The position numbers and the translations under genes were made by a program. From the NCBI GenBank assembly GCA_002007465.1, contig LNAC01000349.1, forward strand, positions 1,486,726 to 1,550,725: a stretch of DNA of 64,000 nt. Direction: 5' to 3'. Source of the stretch: Ailurus styani. Lineage: Eukaryota; Chordata; Mammalia; Carnivora; Ailuridae. This document shows, piece after piece, positions 12,605 to 24,947 of this stretch (positions are counted from its first letter, which is position 1; each line of letters begins with the position of its first letter). Under the pieces are notes generated by a model. That model searched no databases and had not been told where the DNA came from. It saw only the letters and a list, made by a program, of their open reading frames with translations.

Positions 12605-13062
12605 AAGGCTAGGCAAAGCTTTTCTGTAAAGGGCCAGACAGTAAATAATTTAGGCTTTACAGGCCATGTGGGCTCTGTTGCAAATACGCAACTCCGTCTT
12701 TGTAGCATTAAAAGCAGCCATAAACAACAAATTCCTAAACTAATGAGCGAGGCTGTATTTCCAAAAAACTTGATCTACAAGTGGCGCCTGGGTGGCTCAG
12801 TCGTTAGGCGTTTGCCTTAGGCTCAAGTCATGATCCCAGGGTCTTGGTTGGGATTACGCCCTGCTATTGGGCTCCCTGCTCTGAAGGAAGCCTGCTTTTC
12901 CCTCTTCCACACCCCGCTGCTTGTGTTCCCTCTCTCGCTGCGTCTCTGTCAAATAAATAAAAAAATCTTCAAAAGAAAAACAAAACAAACAAAAAAAACC
13001 TTGATCTACAAAAACTGGCCTTTGGCTGTATTTGGCTTGTGGGCTAAAATTTGTGAACTCCT
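12605..13062 (+). mobile_element. hAT-Charlie type DNA transposon (MER58-like) split by a SINE
   Basis: GGCAAAGCTTTTCTGTAAAGGGCCAGACAGTAAATAATTTAGGCTTT...GGCTTGTGGGCTAAAATTTGTGAACTCCTG matches the well-known element. The Can-SINE at 12783-12999 interrupts its second half. The subfamily name is from memory. Confidence 0.7.
12783..12999 (+). repeat. Can-SINE inside hAT element
   Basis: GGCGCCTGGGTGGCTCAGTCG head. The perfect 12-bp target duplication CTTGATCTACAA lies at 12769-12780 and 13000-13011. Confidence 0.95.
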
Positions 13063-13749
13063 GTCTAAGCAGAGTGATAAGGTCCTAAACTAAAGTGAGG
13101 GCTATACAAATGGAAAGGAATAGAGACATTCCAGAGATATTTAGGGATGGAGTAGACTTGAAGAATGACTACAGGTAAAAAATTAGGTATAATGAAGAAA
13201 AAACTCTGATTCCTAGGAACAAACCCAAGGATCTGTATGGATGATGGTCCCATTTACCAAGAAAGAGAATGAGAAGAGCAATAATTGGTGTCATTTGGTT
13301 TAAAGAAGGAGAGAGGGTGAAGAAAGAAAATTAATTCAATCTTAACATTCAGTTTAAATAGATTGGAAATATCTAGGTGTAAATTCCAGCAGGTCTGGAA
13401 TTCTGAAGAGAACTGGGATAATAAAGATCTAGCTTCATTATAGTAGTAGTTAAGATCACTGAGGGAGAAAGAAGGTGGGGAGACTAAGAACAGAAGAATG
13501 AGGTCCAAATACTAACGCTGAGGGAGGGCTCCCCCCTACCCTAAAGTAAAGACTGAGAGAAAACAATCTGAGACACAGAAGAACAGTTTCAGTGAAGTAG
13601 AGTACTAAGGGTCAATGCAGCCAAATTTAACTATAGGATACAATATTGGTAAGGAGGAAGAAATTAGAGGCCAGACCCTGAAGAAGTCTAATAGGATTTA
13701 GGATGCTCTAGGAAGAAAGAACATAAACAGATGCACAGTGGTTAAAAAC
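13063..13749. other. Intronic sequence without clear features
   Basis: AG-rich on the plus strand. No gene or repeat was identified with confidence. Confidence 0.4.
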
Positions 13750-13990
13750 AAGTGACAGCCCAGAATAGGTAAATCCACAGGGACAGAAAGCAGATTGGTG
13801 GTTGCCAGGGGTTTGTGGGAGGAGGGAATGGAGAGTGGCTGCTAATGGACACAGATTTTTCTTTTGAGGTGATGAAAATGTTTTGGAACTTGATAGGGGT
13901 GTTGGTTGCGCATTGTGAATGCCATCAAATTGTGATTCTCTTCTGTTGTTGTTACAACAATTTCATCTCAACTGGAACAAAAAAAAAATG
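13750..13990 (+). mobile_element. Old L1 3' UTR fragment
   Basis: ACAGAAAGCAGATTGGTGGTTGCCAGGGG...GTGATGAAAATGTTTTGGAACTTGATAGGGGT and a terminal A-run are typical of L1M 3' ends. Confidence 0.75.
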
Positions 13991-14354
13991 ACAGGGAGAA
14001 AAATCAATGAGGAAGCCAGAGAACAGAACACTGGGAAAGAAGACTGAATAGACTGTGAGAAACAAGATTATTAAAAGGCTTCAAGAAAGGCAGAAAACTT
14101 TTAATCAGATTAAAGTAGCCAGCAGAAGACCATTTTAAGCATCTCTTCCAGTTTTCTTAACTAGAATGGGACATAGCTCAAATGTTTAATTAGGGAACCC
14201 AATCTGCATTATGTGGGGGAAGCTAACTATAAAAATAAAATAAAATAAAAGCTGCTGTATGTATAAGCACAGTTACCCAGTGGAGTGGATATATGCTTTA
14301 TCATTAATAAGGATTTTTAAAAAGTATATGATTGGGTAACTGAAAAAAGCACTG

Positions 14355-14905
14355 TACTAAATGTGGGAGATTGAATGCAAAAGTCCCGCCAATTTTTCAG
14401 GTATCCCTATATTTATTTACACCCTTTGAAAGGTGATCTTGTTGTCTTTCCCCACCTCTTGAATCTGAACTGGACTGACGACTTGCTTTGGCCAAAGGAA
14501 AGCCATGAAAATGACAGTTTGGCAGTTTTAAGCATGGCCCTCAAGAATTCCTGCATGCTTCCATAACCTCTCTCTTAGAAATATGTTCTGCCACCATGAA
14601 ACAAGTCCAAGCCAGCATTCCGGATACCTAGAGACAAACCGCCCAGTTCCCGTTAGCCCAGCTGACACCCAGCCAACCACCAGACAGACATGAGAGTGAG
14701 ACTACCCTAGCCAAGCTAGTTTTAGCCAATCTACAAACTAAGCCACAAGAAATATGAGCAAACCCATGTAAGATCACTTATGCCTGGCCCAGATTAGCCG
14801 AACCAGCCAGCTGACCCAAAGACTCATGAGCAATAAAAAACGGTGTTTGTTTTAAACTAAGTTTTGGAGTGGACTGTTACATATCAATAGCTAACATATA
14901 CTACT
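14355..14905 (+). mobile_element. MaLR-type LTR remnant
   Basis: GGCCAAAGGAAAGCC..., CAAGCCAGCATTCC, AACCACCAGACAGACATGAGAGTGA and a 3' end with AGCAATAAAAAACGGTGTTTGTTTTAAACTAAGTTTTGG...TAGCTAACATA follow MLT1-like LTRs. It appears solitary and strongly diverged. Confidence 0.5.
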
Positions 14906-16209
14906 AGTAATAGTGATAACAGGAAATGACCATTAATTTGGCATAAAAGCTAGACGTGATCAAATACTAATTTATTCACTGTGGTTTGAGTTTTACAGAT
15001 ACACACATGTAACTTAAAGAGGAAAGGAAAACCTAATTATTAAATTCCTCTGATTACTCTGTGATTGGGAATCTGAAAACTGATCTAAACCATTACCACC
15101 CTTTCCCCTAAAATACAGCAACTTAAAACTATTAAAAACATAAATGCAATTTTTTTATAACATGATGTCTTTGGAAAACAACTATCATATGATAGCAACT
15201 GTACTTAGAGGAGAGATATTTTTATAACTAACTAAAATTGGAGTTTTTAGGGGTTTTTTGTTGTTACAGTTTAAGTAAGGAAATTCTTCAAGAGTTTCTA
15301 AATTTTCCAGGTGCTACTATTGTGACTTTCAATTTTCAGAAGTATGATACCATAAGAGCGACTTTAAAATACAAGACAATCAAACCTTGTAACTTACAAG
15401 TCAAAAATAAAAAATACTAAGCCATATTAATTCAACACCTCCCACAAATAGTACAATCACTTTCTCAACTGGCAGGCATCTAACATATTTCAACAAATGA
15501 CAGAGGCTTCATCTCTTTTCCCTTCAACAAAAAACTAGCAGTGCCTTAATTGTCAAATCACTGACCAAAGCCAACTTTACCTATTGCTAAGAGGATAATT
15601 TTGTACCCAAAGCAAGAAATAAAGCATTCATGAATCATTTGCATTTGGTATGATTGTAGACAATGAGAGACTTACATATAGGAAGTACTTTTTTTAAAAA
15701 GACAACAAAAACTGTAATAGTTTTTAAAATCATTCCTGAATTTAACATGGTCTTTTTGCTGAAGTAGTTATCAGTAAAAATAAAATCTGTTTTCATGGCA
15801 TTTAAAACAAGTCAAAATTCCCGTGTCAGTTTAGCAGCAATGAACTTTAAACACCATTAACACACCCAGGGAAATTTTCAAAAGAAAACAATTTAGTTTA
15901 CTATTTTCAAACATTCTAAATGCTTCTCTCCTTTATTAAGGGGGTCCATGGATGTTAGAGAAGTTTAATGGCAAGGGCTACCTTAAAAATGTACTCCTAC
16001 ATTCACAAAAGCTAGAAAACAGTATTTTCCATTCATTAATGCTTTATTATACCAAAAAGGTACTGATTCAACAGGACTCTAAATATTTGAAAGAAGAGTA
16101 CAATTTATCTGACAGAAAGAAAAGAATGACTAAATTAATGATTATCAAATATCCTAAATAATTTCACTCTCTATTTTAAGAATATAAGTATCAATAAAAA
16201 GATGAATTA
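14906..16209. other. Intronic sequence without clear features
   Basis: AT-rich unique sequence. No gene or confident repeat. Confidence 0.45.
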
Positions 16210-16465
16210 GGGGGTGCCTGGGTGGCACAGTCAGTTGGATGTCTGACTCTTGGTTTCAACACCAGTTGTGATCTCGGGGCTGTGAGATTGAGCCCCAGAT
16301 AAGGCTCTGCACTCAGCACAGACTCTGCTTAAGATTCTCTCTCCCTACCATGCACACTCTCTCCCTCAAATAGTAAGTAAATCTCAAAAAAAAAAAAAGA
16401 AAGAAAGAACAGAAGAGAAGAGAAGAGAAAAGAAAAGAAATGAAAAGGAGGAAAAAAAAAAAAAA
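16210..16465 (+). repeat. Can-SINE with expanded purine tail
   Basis: GGGGTGCCTGGGTGGCACAGTC head. The tail has grown into about 75 bases of AAGA/GAAA units (16385-16465). The flanks GATGAATTAGGG and GGTGAATTAGGG are an imperfect target duplication. Confidence 0.93.
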
Positions 16466-17014
16466 GGTGAATTAGGGCTTTCTCAGACCATGGCACACAC
16501 CTAAATTCCTGCCCTCCAAGTACTGCCCTGAGTTAAACCACTGGTTACAGAGAAGCTTTGATACTAAGCTTGCAATATTCAAGAGCCTCACCAGGTTATA
16601 TTTATTTCCTGTCCTAAAATAGCTAGTCTACAATAACCCCTACCCTCCTACACACACATACACACACACAAGTAAAATATCCGATACCACAATTCTAGGT
16701 CATCTTTTACCCCCTCTCTTTCTTAAATACTTTTTAGTATTTAATCCAAAAACTAAGTGTTTACAGAACCATGTCAAGAAATACAGTGTTTCCAAATGCC
16801 TCTTTTCCCTGAGCAGCTATACCAACCAACCAACCTACACCAGGAAGTAAATCTCCTTGTTACATGCTACAAATTCTCACTGCCCTCCCAGATACATAAA
16901 ATCTGTGGTATGACTCTATTTGAATCTATTCCTTTTTCAAATATAGTAACACCCCTCTAATCACAAAAGACTACCAGGATCATCAAGCTTATAAAATCAA
17001 AACCCTGAAAACAG

Positions 17015-17225
17015 AAAATAATTAACAGCTAACATGTATTGAATCTTCCCACTCTGTGCCAAGCTTTGTTTTTCAGGGATTGCAACATTTAATCTCCACA
17101 ATAGCTCTGTGAGGTAAATAGTATTATCATCATTTTAAAGATGAAGAAAGCCAAGTTTTGAAAGGAAGTCATTTGTTCAAGTTCAAAATTCGAAAGTGTC
17201 GGGAGCTAGGATTCTAAAGCAACCT
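17015..17225 (+). repeat. MIR
   Basis: TAACAGCTAACATGTATTGAA...CTCTGTGCCAAGC...CACAATAGCTCTGTGAGGTAAATAGTATTATCATCATTTTAAAGATGAAGAAA is near-complete MIR. Confidence 0.85.
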
Positions 17226-18485
17226 AACTATAAAGCTCTACGTTTTTTAAGTAAAACACAGCAGCAGAAAACCATATATATATAATAGATTAAGCTTTAT
17301 GGAAGCAACTCCCCAGACCTTCCTTGTAATCCATGGATTAAAATTAGTAATCTCATTCGGAGCACAATCCTAACAATTGGTATGACTATTAGGATCAACC
17401 ACATTAATGCGCTGGGAGGTAGCGGAGTAGATGTGCACAAAGAAAAGATGAAATTGACTCTTAAAAAACTATAACATGATTAAATAGCCATAAGCTGTTG
17501 TATTTTAGAATGAGGCTATTCTAAACACTCCAGTAGAACAGTAAAGTAACTGATACTCATGAAAACTGAAGTATCATAACAAGGTATAAAAATCATGTTC
17601 AGTATTATCTAAAATGTATCTTTCAAAACAAGTTTTACAAAAAGGCAAACAAAAAGTTTGAAGTCATTTCTCTGGAAAGTTTAAAATGACGTTATTTCCT
17701 CATCTCTCCGTTCAATGGTTTAGTCTCTCCTCTTCTTCCTTAGAACATAAACATTCTCAAATCCCTGTGTTTTTGTCCACTCTGCCAGCTTCATAGGTAG
17801 ATTCTCAAAAAGTAGCCAAAACTCACTATATTCCATTTACTCACCTCTGTTCTCTTTACTAACAGCTTTGTACCCAGCTTCCCAGTTAAGCTGTTTTCGT
17901 TTAAGGCCTTAATGCCTCCTTATTCCTAAATCTTATGAACAATTTTCAGGTCTTCTTTGCCCTTTTAAGCAGGATTTAACATTTCAGATCCCTTTCTCCC
18001 TCCCTTTTTTAAATTCTGTTCAGTTGGCCTTTTATACCACCATTCTTCTGTTTTCCCTCTTAGGACAATTTTTTGCTGGATTCACTTCCTCTGCTTATCC
18101 CTCAAATGCAAGAGGTCCCTAGCCGCCTTCTTTTCCTGTTAAGAACTCTCAAAAGAGGATCTCAATCTCCATTCAACTGCATATGCTACACTGCTAACTC
18201 TTGCCCACACACGCTCCTAGCAGCTTTATGCCTCCCATACATCTCCACCTGAATATTTCCAGGCCCCTCAAACCCAACATGGCCACAGTGAACTCATCTT
18301 AGAAAGCAAAAGAATAGAGCCTTGGAAAATGTAGATGAATAGGGAGTTTTACTTTGTTGGGAGTGGGACATACTCTCTATTTTAGTAAACATTTATCTAC
18401 CCAGTCGCTATGCTAGGAGTCATTTTTGACGTTTTCATTCTCTTACCAGATAGCCAATAAATCAACAAATATAAAGAAAGACTGT
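17226..18485. other. Intronic sequence with a degraded pyrimidine-rich ancient repeat
   Basis: From about 17700 to 18300 the plus strand is C/T-rich (ACATCTCCACCTGAATATTTCCAGGCCCCTCAAACCCAACATGGCC). It looks like an old interspersed element that I cannot assign. No gene seen. Confidence 0.4.
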
Positions 18486-18653
18486 GGGCGCCTGGGTGGC
18501 TCAGTGGGTTAAAGCCGCTGCCTTCGGCTCAGGTCATGGTCCCAGGGTCCTGGGATCGAGGCCCACATCGGGCTCTCTGCTCAGCGGGGAGCCTGCTTCC
18601 TCCTCTCTCCTCTCTCTCTGCCTACTTGTAATCTCTCTCTCTGTGTCAAATGA

Positions 18654-18692
<39 letters not shown>
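18486..18692 (+). repeat. Can-SINE, very young, long uninterrupted poly(A)
   Basis: GGGCGCCTGGGTGGCTCAGTGGGTTAAAGCCGCTGCC head. The tail is almost 40 uninterrupted A. The perfect target duplication AAAGAAAGACTGT lies at 18473-18485 and 18693-18705. A homopolymer of this length decays quickly, so the insertion is recent. Confidence 0.97.
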
Positions 18693-18697
<5 letters not shown>

Positions 18698-19177
18698 AAG
18701 ACTGTACAACCTTAATCTTGGCAAATCCACTCCCTTCTCTTTGCTTCTCCATCATTCTCAAGAATAGCTTGCTTTGGCTCTCCCATAATATTAGTAATTG
18801 CTTATAGCTATAGTAATACTTATCACAGAACATGCACATTCCTTCATTAACCTGCAAACTTACAGGGGAAACCATGTCTCACTCTTTTTATCCAAAGCAC
18901 CTAGGAACACACAAAGAATAGTAAACATAAGTCTGGTGAGGAATCCTGGGAAGCTAAACAACACACCAAAAGTTATACCATTTATTAGCTGTGGGGTAGG
19001 AATTTCTGCATAGTTCAATTGCTAGCATTTTTCAATACTGAAATAACTTCCATCAAAGTACAGTAATAACAGCATATGAACAGCACTCTGCATATTCCAT
19101 GTGCATAATACTCTTTTCTTGCATATGCTTCTATATACATTTTAAATTTCCAACAATGATCATGCATGATCATGCAT

Positions 19178-19309
19178 CATGGTTTCAGCTCAGGTCATGA
19201 TCTCAGGGTCCTGAGATAGAGCTAAGTCGGACTCCACATTCAGCGGGCAGTCCAATTCTCTCCCTCTCGCTCTGCCCCTCTCTCCCGTTCTTGTGCTTTC
19301 TCTCTGGTA
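19178..19309 (+). repeat. Can-SINE fragment, truncated at both ends
   Basis: CATGGTTTCAGCTCAGGTCATGATCTCAGGGTCCTGAGATAG through the CT-rich body. Head and A tail are missing. Confidence 0.85.
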
Positions 19310-19324
19310 CAAGTATCACAAAAA

Positions 19325-19520
19325 GTTTATGGACTTTAGCATCAACAGACCTGGTTTAAAATTCACAACTTCTAAGCTGTGAACCTTAAACAAAACACTT
19401 AACATTTCCAAAACTCCATTTTCTTATTCACTGAACACTGACAATAATTCCTGTCTCAAGGAATTGTCATAAGAACCATGTTAAAAGCAGAAGATATATA
19501 AATAAATACTAATTCCTTCA
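19325..19520 (-). repeat. MIR, antisense
   Basis: GACTTTAGCATCAACAGACCTGG...AACTTCTAAGCTGTGAACC...AAAACTCCATTTTCTTATTC...GTCTCAAGGAATTGTCATAAG is MIR in reverse. Confidence 0.7.
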
Positions 19521-19569
19521 AAAAGACATATATACATATAAACTCTAACTGAATAGCAAGTTATATGAA

Positions 19570-19600
19570 AATTACAGTGTAAAAAAATTACACTGTAATT
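19570..19600. repeat. Perfect 13-bp inverted repeat
   Basis: AATTACAGTGTAA (19570-19582) and TTACACTGTAATT (19588-19600) are perfect complements around a five-base A loop. Confidence 0.9.
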
Positions 19601-20959
19601 ACATATCTTCTCCATAGTTAATGGCTCCTTCTCATTTACAATTTAATCAAATCCAAAAATATCTAAGAAAATAAATCCTCCTTCCTTTTGGGAAACCCTA
19701 CGCTTGGGAAAACCAGTATGAAACAAACATTTTTACCATCTCTTCATTACTAAATCTGTCTTACTTGACTTTTGTATACTCAGGAGTCTAGCAGACTGCC
19801 TAGCATATAGTTGGTCTTAAGCACTGAATAAATAAATGTGGAGACCTTGGAACACCTAACACTCTGTCTCTTTAATAATGAGCCTCATTATCACTCAGTC
19901 TGAAAGCCTTCATACAAAACTAAGTTGCTAATTAACATTCAACAACAATTTTGATTTCAAAAAAGCAATCATGCAGCAAGTTTCATCCACTTGCTTTCTT
20001 CTTATTTCCAAAGAAATATACCTAATTACACAAAATCCCTGGGATGAATCATAAAGTCACAGAGAACAACAGAGCTCTTAAACCTCACTCTAGCTCCCTC
20101 ACTAGGATTAAAGTTACTTATAGATTTATATTATTACCAAAGGGATTCTTTTTTAAAGGTGCTTAAGGGAAGGCTCTGTTCAGAAATTCTGAAGTAAATC
20201 CTATAAAATCAAAGGACTCTTATAAAAAAAAACCCAGGCTTCTTACTAGACAATATATGTCCACTGAAGAAAAACTATAAAATAAACATAGCAAAAAAGA
20301 ATAAAGTTACTATATTTGAGTAACAGGTTATAATACAGAAGTACAAGCGTAAATATTTTGGAGAATATTCTCAGTTTGGTTGCAGTCAATGCAATCACAC
20401 TGCACAAACTCCTTTGTAATGTACTATTTTCACACATTCCTATTATGAATTTATATCCACGTTAAATATACTTTTACAACACTTTTAATCCTACTGCATG
20501 AATATCATAAGATTATTGGGGATTAAATAAATGTAAACTAAGGCATGGGGAAGCACTATTTAAGTAGTATTATTATTAGTCCCAGGATTAAAATTTTCGT
20601 GAAATTCATATGTATCTAAATTTGTGACCCTGTCTTTAATTTTCTCCCTTAAAATAAAGTCCTAGAAGTAGAACTTTCTAAATTCTCCCAAACGGCCCTC
20701 CAAAAAGAACATACAAACTTATTTTTCTTCAGCAACACATCTCCCAAAACGCCTGTCACCAAATATTATGTATATAAGCTTTGCCAATTTAACTGGGGAG
20801 CAAGGGGTACAATTTTTTCTCATTTTTTTGTTTTGTCAATTATACTAAAATGAACACTTTAACATGCTAACTATTATTTCTCCTTATGTAACTTGCTTGT
20901 CAAAATACTTTGAAGTGAATTACTCCAACATTCAGGGTCAGAATAGTCATATTAGGTTT

Positions 20960-21020
20960 GGTACATAATACATAGGTATTATGTACCATAACATTAAGGT
21001 ATTATGTACCATAACATTAA
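20960..21020. repeat. 12-bp hairpin combined with a 23-bp tandem duplication
   Basis: GGTACATAATAC (20960-20971) pairs perfectly with GTATTATGTACC (20976-20987) around ATAG. A 23-base unit starting GGTATTATGTACC at 20975 is repeated exactly at 20998-21020. Confidence 0.93.
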
Positions 21021-21552
21021 GGTATGTTACATATACTGCCATTCTACATAAACATGTTTATGTTACACACTGGAAAAAAGGGAGTTACATACTTTCACTC
21101 CATAATAACCCTCAACTTAGTATCTTCCACTAATACTTTAAAAACATAACACCAGGGCCCAAGTCTAAGAGGGAAAAATGGTTCAAATTAAAGTTTTTAA
21201 ACTACCTAAATATGTAACATATGGTATCTCCATTTACACATTAATTCAAAAGAACAAACACTTCAGACTTAAGAAGTGACAATGGAAAATGTCCATGATA
21301 CATTAACAAGTGAAAAAAGAAAACAGAATGGTTTTGTATAGCACCATCCATTTATAATTTATATGGTGAAAATAAAACAAGTACAGAGTGGGAAGAACAA
21401 GGAACCAGTTGCTGTCCTAGGTGCTACGGACCCAGTAATGAACAAGATAAGCAAATTTTTTTCCTGTTTTTACAAAACAAAGTTTTACAAAGTTTTTACA
21501 AATTCAACCTGGTTAATAAGTATCCTGACTTTATTTAGATTCACATTTAGTA
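21021..21552. other. Intronic sequence without clear features
   Basis: AT-rich, no gene. The same holds for the unique sequence between 19601 and 20959. Confidence 0.4.
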
Positions 21553-21751
21553 TTTTTTTTTAAAGATTTTACTTGAGAGAGTGAGAAGGCATGCATGTGT
21601 GTGCACATGAGCACGTGTGCGCATAAGCACAAGCACAAGAGACTCCCCACTCAGCACCGAGCCTGATGCTGGGCTCAATCTCAGGACCCTGAGATCATGA
21701 CCTGAGCTGAAATCAAGAGGCAGACAACAGACTGAGCCACCCAGGCGCCCC
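21553..21751 (-). repeat. Can-SINE, antisense
   Basis: Begins TTTTTTTTAAAGATTTTACTT and ends GAGCCACCCAGGCGCCCC. Confidence 0.93.
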
Positions 21752-21827
21752 TAGATTTACTTTTAGTTTATTAAGCCACCACAGATTACAACAATGAAAT
21801 AGGACTACACACACTACTTTTTGAATT

Positions 21828-21981
21828 TTTTTTTTAACTTTTTTGAGAGAGAGAGCAGAGGGAAAGAGAGAAGCAAGCTTTCCGCTGAGCAAGGAGCCCA
21901 ACACCAGCTCTATCCCAAGACCCCGGGATCATGACCTGAGCTGAAGGCAGAAGCTTAAGTGAGTGAGCCACCCAGGTGACC
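21828..21981 (-). repeat. Can-SINE, antisense, shortened
   Basis: T-run, GAGAGAGAGAGCAGAGGG body, end GAGCCACCCAGGTGACC. It lies about 80 bases from the previous SINE in the same direction. Confidence 0.9.
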
Positions 21982-22711
21982 GAATTTTTTTTTCTCACTA
22001 CTTTCTGGATTTTAGAGCAGTAATTACAATATAGAAAATTTAGGAAGTTACACACACAAAATATATACTACCTACTGTTAATGAAATAGAAGAAAAAAAG
22101 TCTTAAAACTATTTTTTAAGTCTTATTTATACCCAGGAATCTCTTTTCATTATCTAAATTTAAAGCTCAACTGATATTATTACACTAAAAAATGAAGTTG
22201 CAGAATATTCATGATATAATCCCAATTTTGTTTAAAACCCATTCGTGGTATGTAGAAATACTGTACACTCCTACTAGACAAATGTCTTGAATTAGCTTAG
22301 TAGTAATTTCTGGAGGTAAGAGTAGAGGGAAAGTGGGAAGATGGGAATCAGAAAACTTTATACTTTTTATTATGTATAGTTTCTATGCTGTTTGAGTATT
22401 TACGGTAAAATAATATATTTATGATAAAAATGAAAAATGAAATACTTTTTAAAGTTTCAGTGCCAGAAGAACTGGGCAATTGGTCCCATTGAAATTTCCC
22501 TCTGCAACACCTTAATCTCTACCTATATGGAACCGCTTGAATAAAACATCTGAGTGCTATGCAGGTATAGAAAGCAATAAGGAAAAGCTTCATATACTAT
22601 GAGTAATTGCTGGGATTTTTGTTAAGTAAAAAAATACAAAATGCTAAATACATTATAACTTAGAAGAGAGAAATAGAAATATATATGCATTTTTTTAATA
22701 ACCAAAAACAA

Positions 22712-22899
22712 GGGGCACCTGAGTGGCTCAGTCAGTTAAGCACCTGCCTTCAGCTCAGGTCATGATCCCAGTGTCCTGTGATCAAGTCCCACATCAGGCT
22801 CCCTGCTCAGTGGGAGCTCTGCTTCTCCCTCTCCCTCTCCTGCTCCCCCTGCTTCAGCTCTCTCTCTCTCAAATAAATAAATAAAAGCTTTTAAAAAAT
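22712..22899 (+). repeat. Can-SINE
   Basis: GGGGCACCTGAGTGGCTCAG head, AAATAAATAAATAAAAGCTTTT tail. Confidence 0.95.
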
Positions 22900-23009
22900 G
22901 GTTAACTATGGGGCAAAAAAAAAAAAGTTATCTATAGGGGAGGGAGAGGATAAAAGCTGACTGTTTTATTATACTCCATATTGTAGTTCTGGTTTTGGAA
23001 CAATGTAAA

Positions 23010-23031
23010 AAATTTCTTCTAAGATTTATTT

Positions 23032-23084
<53 letters not shown>

Positions 23085-23250
23085 CAGTGAGTAGGGGAAG
23101 AAGCAGAAGATGAGAGAGAATTTCAAGCAGACTCCCCACTAAACACAGAGCCTGATGTGGGGCTCAAGCTGAGGACCCAAGCTTGAAAATCATGACCCAA
23201 GCTAAAATCGACAGTCAGAAGCTTAACTGACTGAGCCACCCAGGTGCCCC
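23010..23250 (-). repeat. Can-SINE, antisense, with (GA)n expansion
   Basis: Target duplication TGGAACAATGTAAA at 22996-23009 and 23251-23264. The internal GA tract at 23036-23081 is an expanded microsatellite of about 23 units. Confidence 0.95.
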
Positions 23251-23403
23251 TGGAACAATGTAAATATTCTACATACTTATAAAGCAAAATTAAATCAAAA
23301 TGAAAATAAGTTACTCCCAAAAACTGACAGCAAAATGAACAAAAGAAACTATGTATCAAATGGGTGGTCTAACCTCAAAAGAAATCAAATGACTTTATTA
23401 TTT

Positions 23404-23429
23404 TCTTTAAAGATTTATTTATTTATTTG

Positions 23430-23472
<43 letters not shown>

Positions 23473-23633
23473 ACACGCGCCCACACACATGCACACATGA
23501 GTTGGGGGGAGGGGCCAAGGGATAGGGGAAGCATGAAGCCCTGATGCAGGGCTGGATATCACCACCTGTAGGTCATGATCTGAGTCGAAACCAAGAGTTG
23601 GATGCCCAACTGATGTAGTGACCCACACGCCCC
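23404..23633 (-). repeat. Can-SINE, antisense, with (TG)n expansion
   Basis: AAAGATTTATTTATTTATTTGACAG start followed by about 17 TG units (23436-23468) and a CA/CG-rich tract. The end is a degenerate GACCCACACGCCCC. Confidence 0.9.
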
Positions 23634-23701
23634 TCAAATGATTTCAGAATGGTAATTTGACTGGAAATCCCTAAGAGAATTTATATTAAATGCAAGAATT
23701 C

Positions 23702-23905
23702 ATTTTTTTTAAAGATTTTATTTATTTTATTTGACACAGAAAGAGAGATTACAAGTAGGCAGAGAGGCAGGCAGAGAGACAGGGAGAGGAGGAAGCAGGC
23801 TCCCTGCTGAGCAGAGAGCCCGATGCGGGCCTCGATCCCAGGACGCTGAGATCATGACCTGAGCCGAAAGCAGAGGCTTTAACCCACTGAGCCACCCAGG
23901 CGCCC
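23702..23905 (-). repeat. Can-SINE, antisense, young
   Basis: Full-length mustelid-type copy with perfect 14-bp target duplication AAATGCAAGAATTC at 23688-23701 and 23906-23919. Confidence 0.97.
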
Positions 23906-24947
23906 AAATGCAAGAATTCTTAAACTGTTTTCCACAACCATTTTCTACAATAATCTCAAAATAACAACACTAATATGCAGTCAAGCAAATAAGGCACTAC
24001 TCTCAAGATTTTCAGCATAAACGAAAAGAACTATAAATATAAAGTTTATAAAGTCAAAGGCAAAATCTTATAATAATAAACTCCTATTCTGGAAATGGTA
24101 TCAGATTTGGAAATACTGTTATGAACTCATGTGTCTTTTCTCACTTAATCATACAACAAATTCAGCAAAGTTGGAGAATATAAGATCAACACAAAAATCA
24201 GATGTATTTTAATACATTACCGATAAACCATCTGAAAAGGATATTTAAAAACAACTCATTTACAACAGTAATAAATTTAACCAGGGAGGTATGAGACTTG
24301 AAAGCTACAAAACATCACTGAACGAAATTGAAGAATTAAATCAATGGAAATACATTCCATGTTCATGAATCAGAAAACTTAATATTATTTATATGTCAAT
24401 ACTACACAAAACAATCTACAGATTCAACACAACCCTATCCAAACTCTAAAAGGCTTTCTTGCAGAAATGGAAAAAAGGACCCTAAAATTCATATGGAATT
24501 GCAAAGAATTTTGAATGGCCAAAATAATCCTTAAAAAGAACTATACTGGACTATTTAAACTTCCCCATTTCAAAACTTATCACAAACCTACAGTAATCAA
24601 AACAGTGTAGTACTGGCATAAAAAAGTATATATACAGCTCAACAGAAGAGAACTGAGAGTCCATGAATAAAGTCAGGCATTTATAGGCAACTGATTAACA
24701 AGGGTACCATGACCATTCAATGGGAAAAGAACAGCTTCTTCAACAAATGGAACTTGGAAAACTGGACCCTTACCTCACATCATATACAAAAATAAACTCA
24801 AAATGGATCAGGGACCTAAGTATAAGTAATAAGGCTATAAAATACTTAGAAGAAAACGTGGGTAAATCTGGAGTGCTTTCTCAGATATGACATGAAAAGC
24901 ACAAAAGGGAAATAGATATATTTGAGTTCAAAATTTAAAACTTTTGT

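Noticed and set aside
23036..23081. Regularly spaced repeats, considered as a CRISPR-like array
   Set aside because: They are plain GA and TG microsatellites inside SINEs. There are no direct repeats with unique spacers, and the genome is mammalian.
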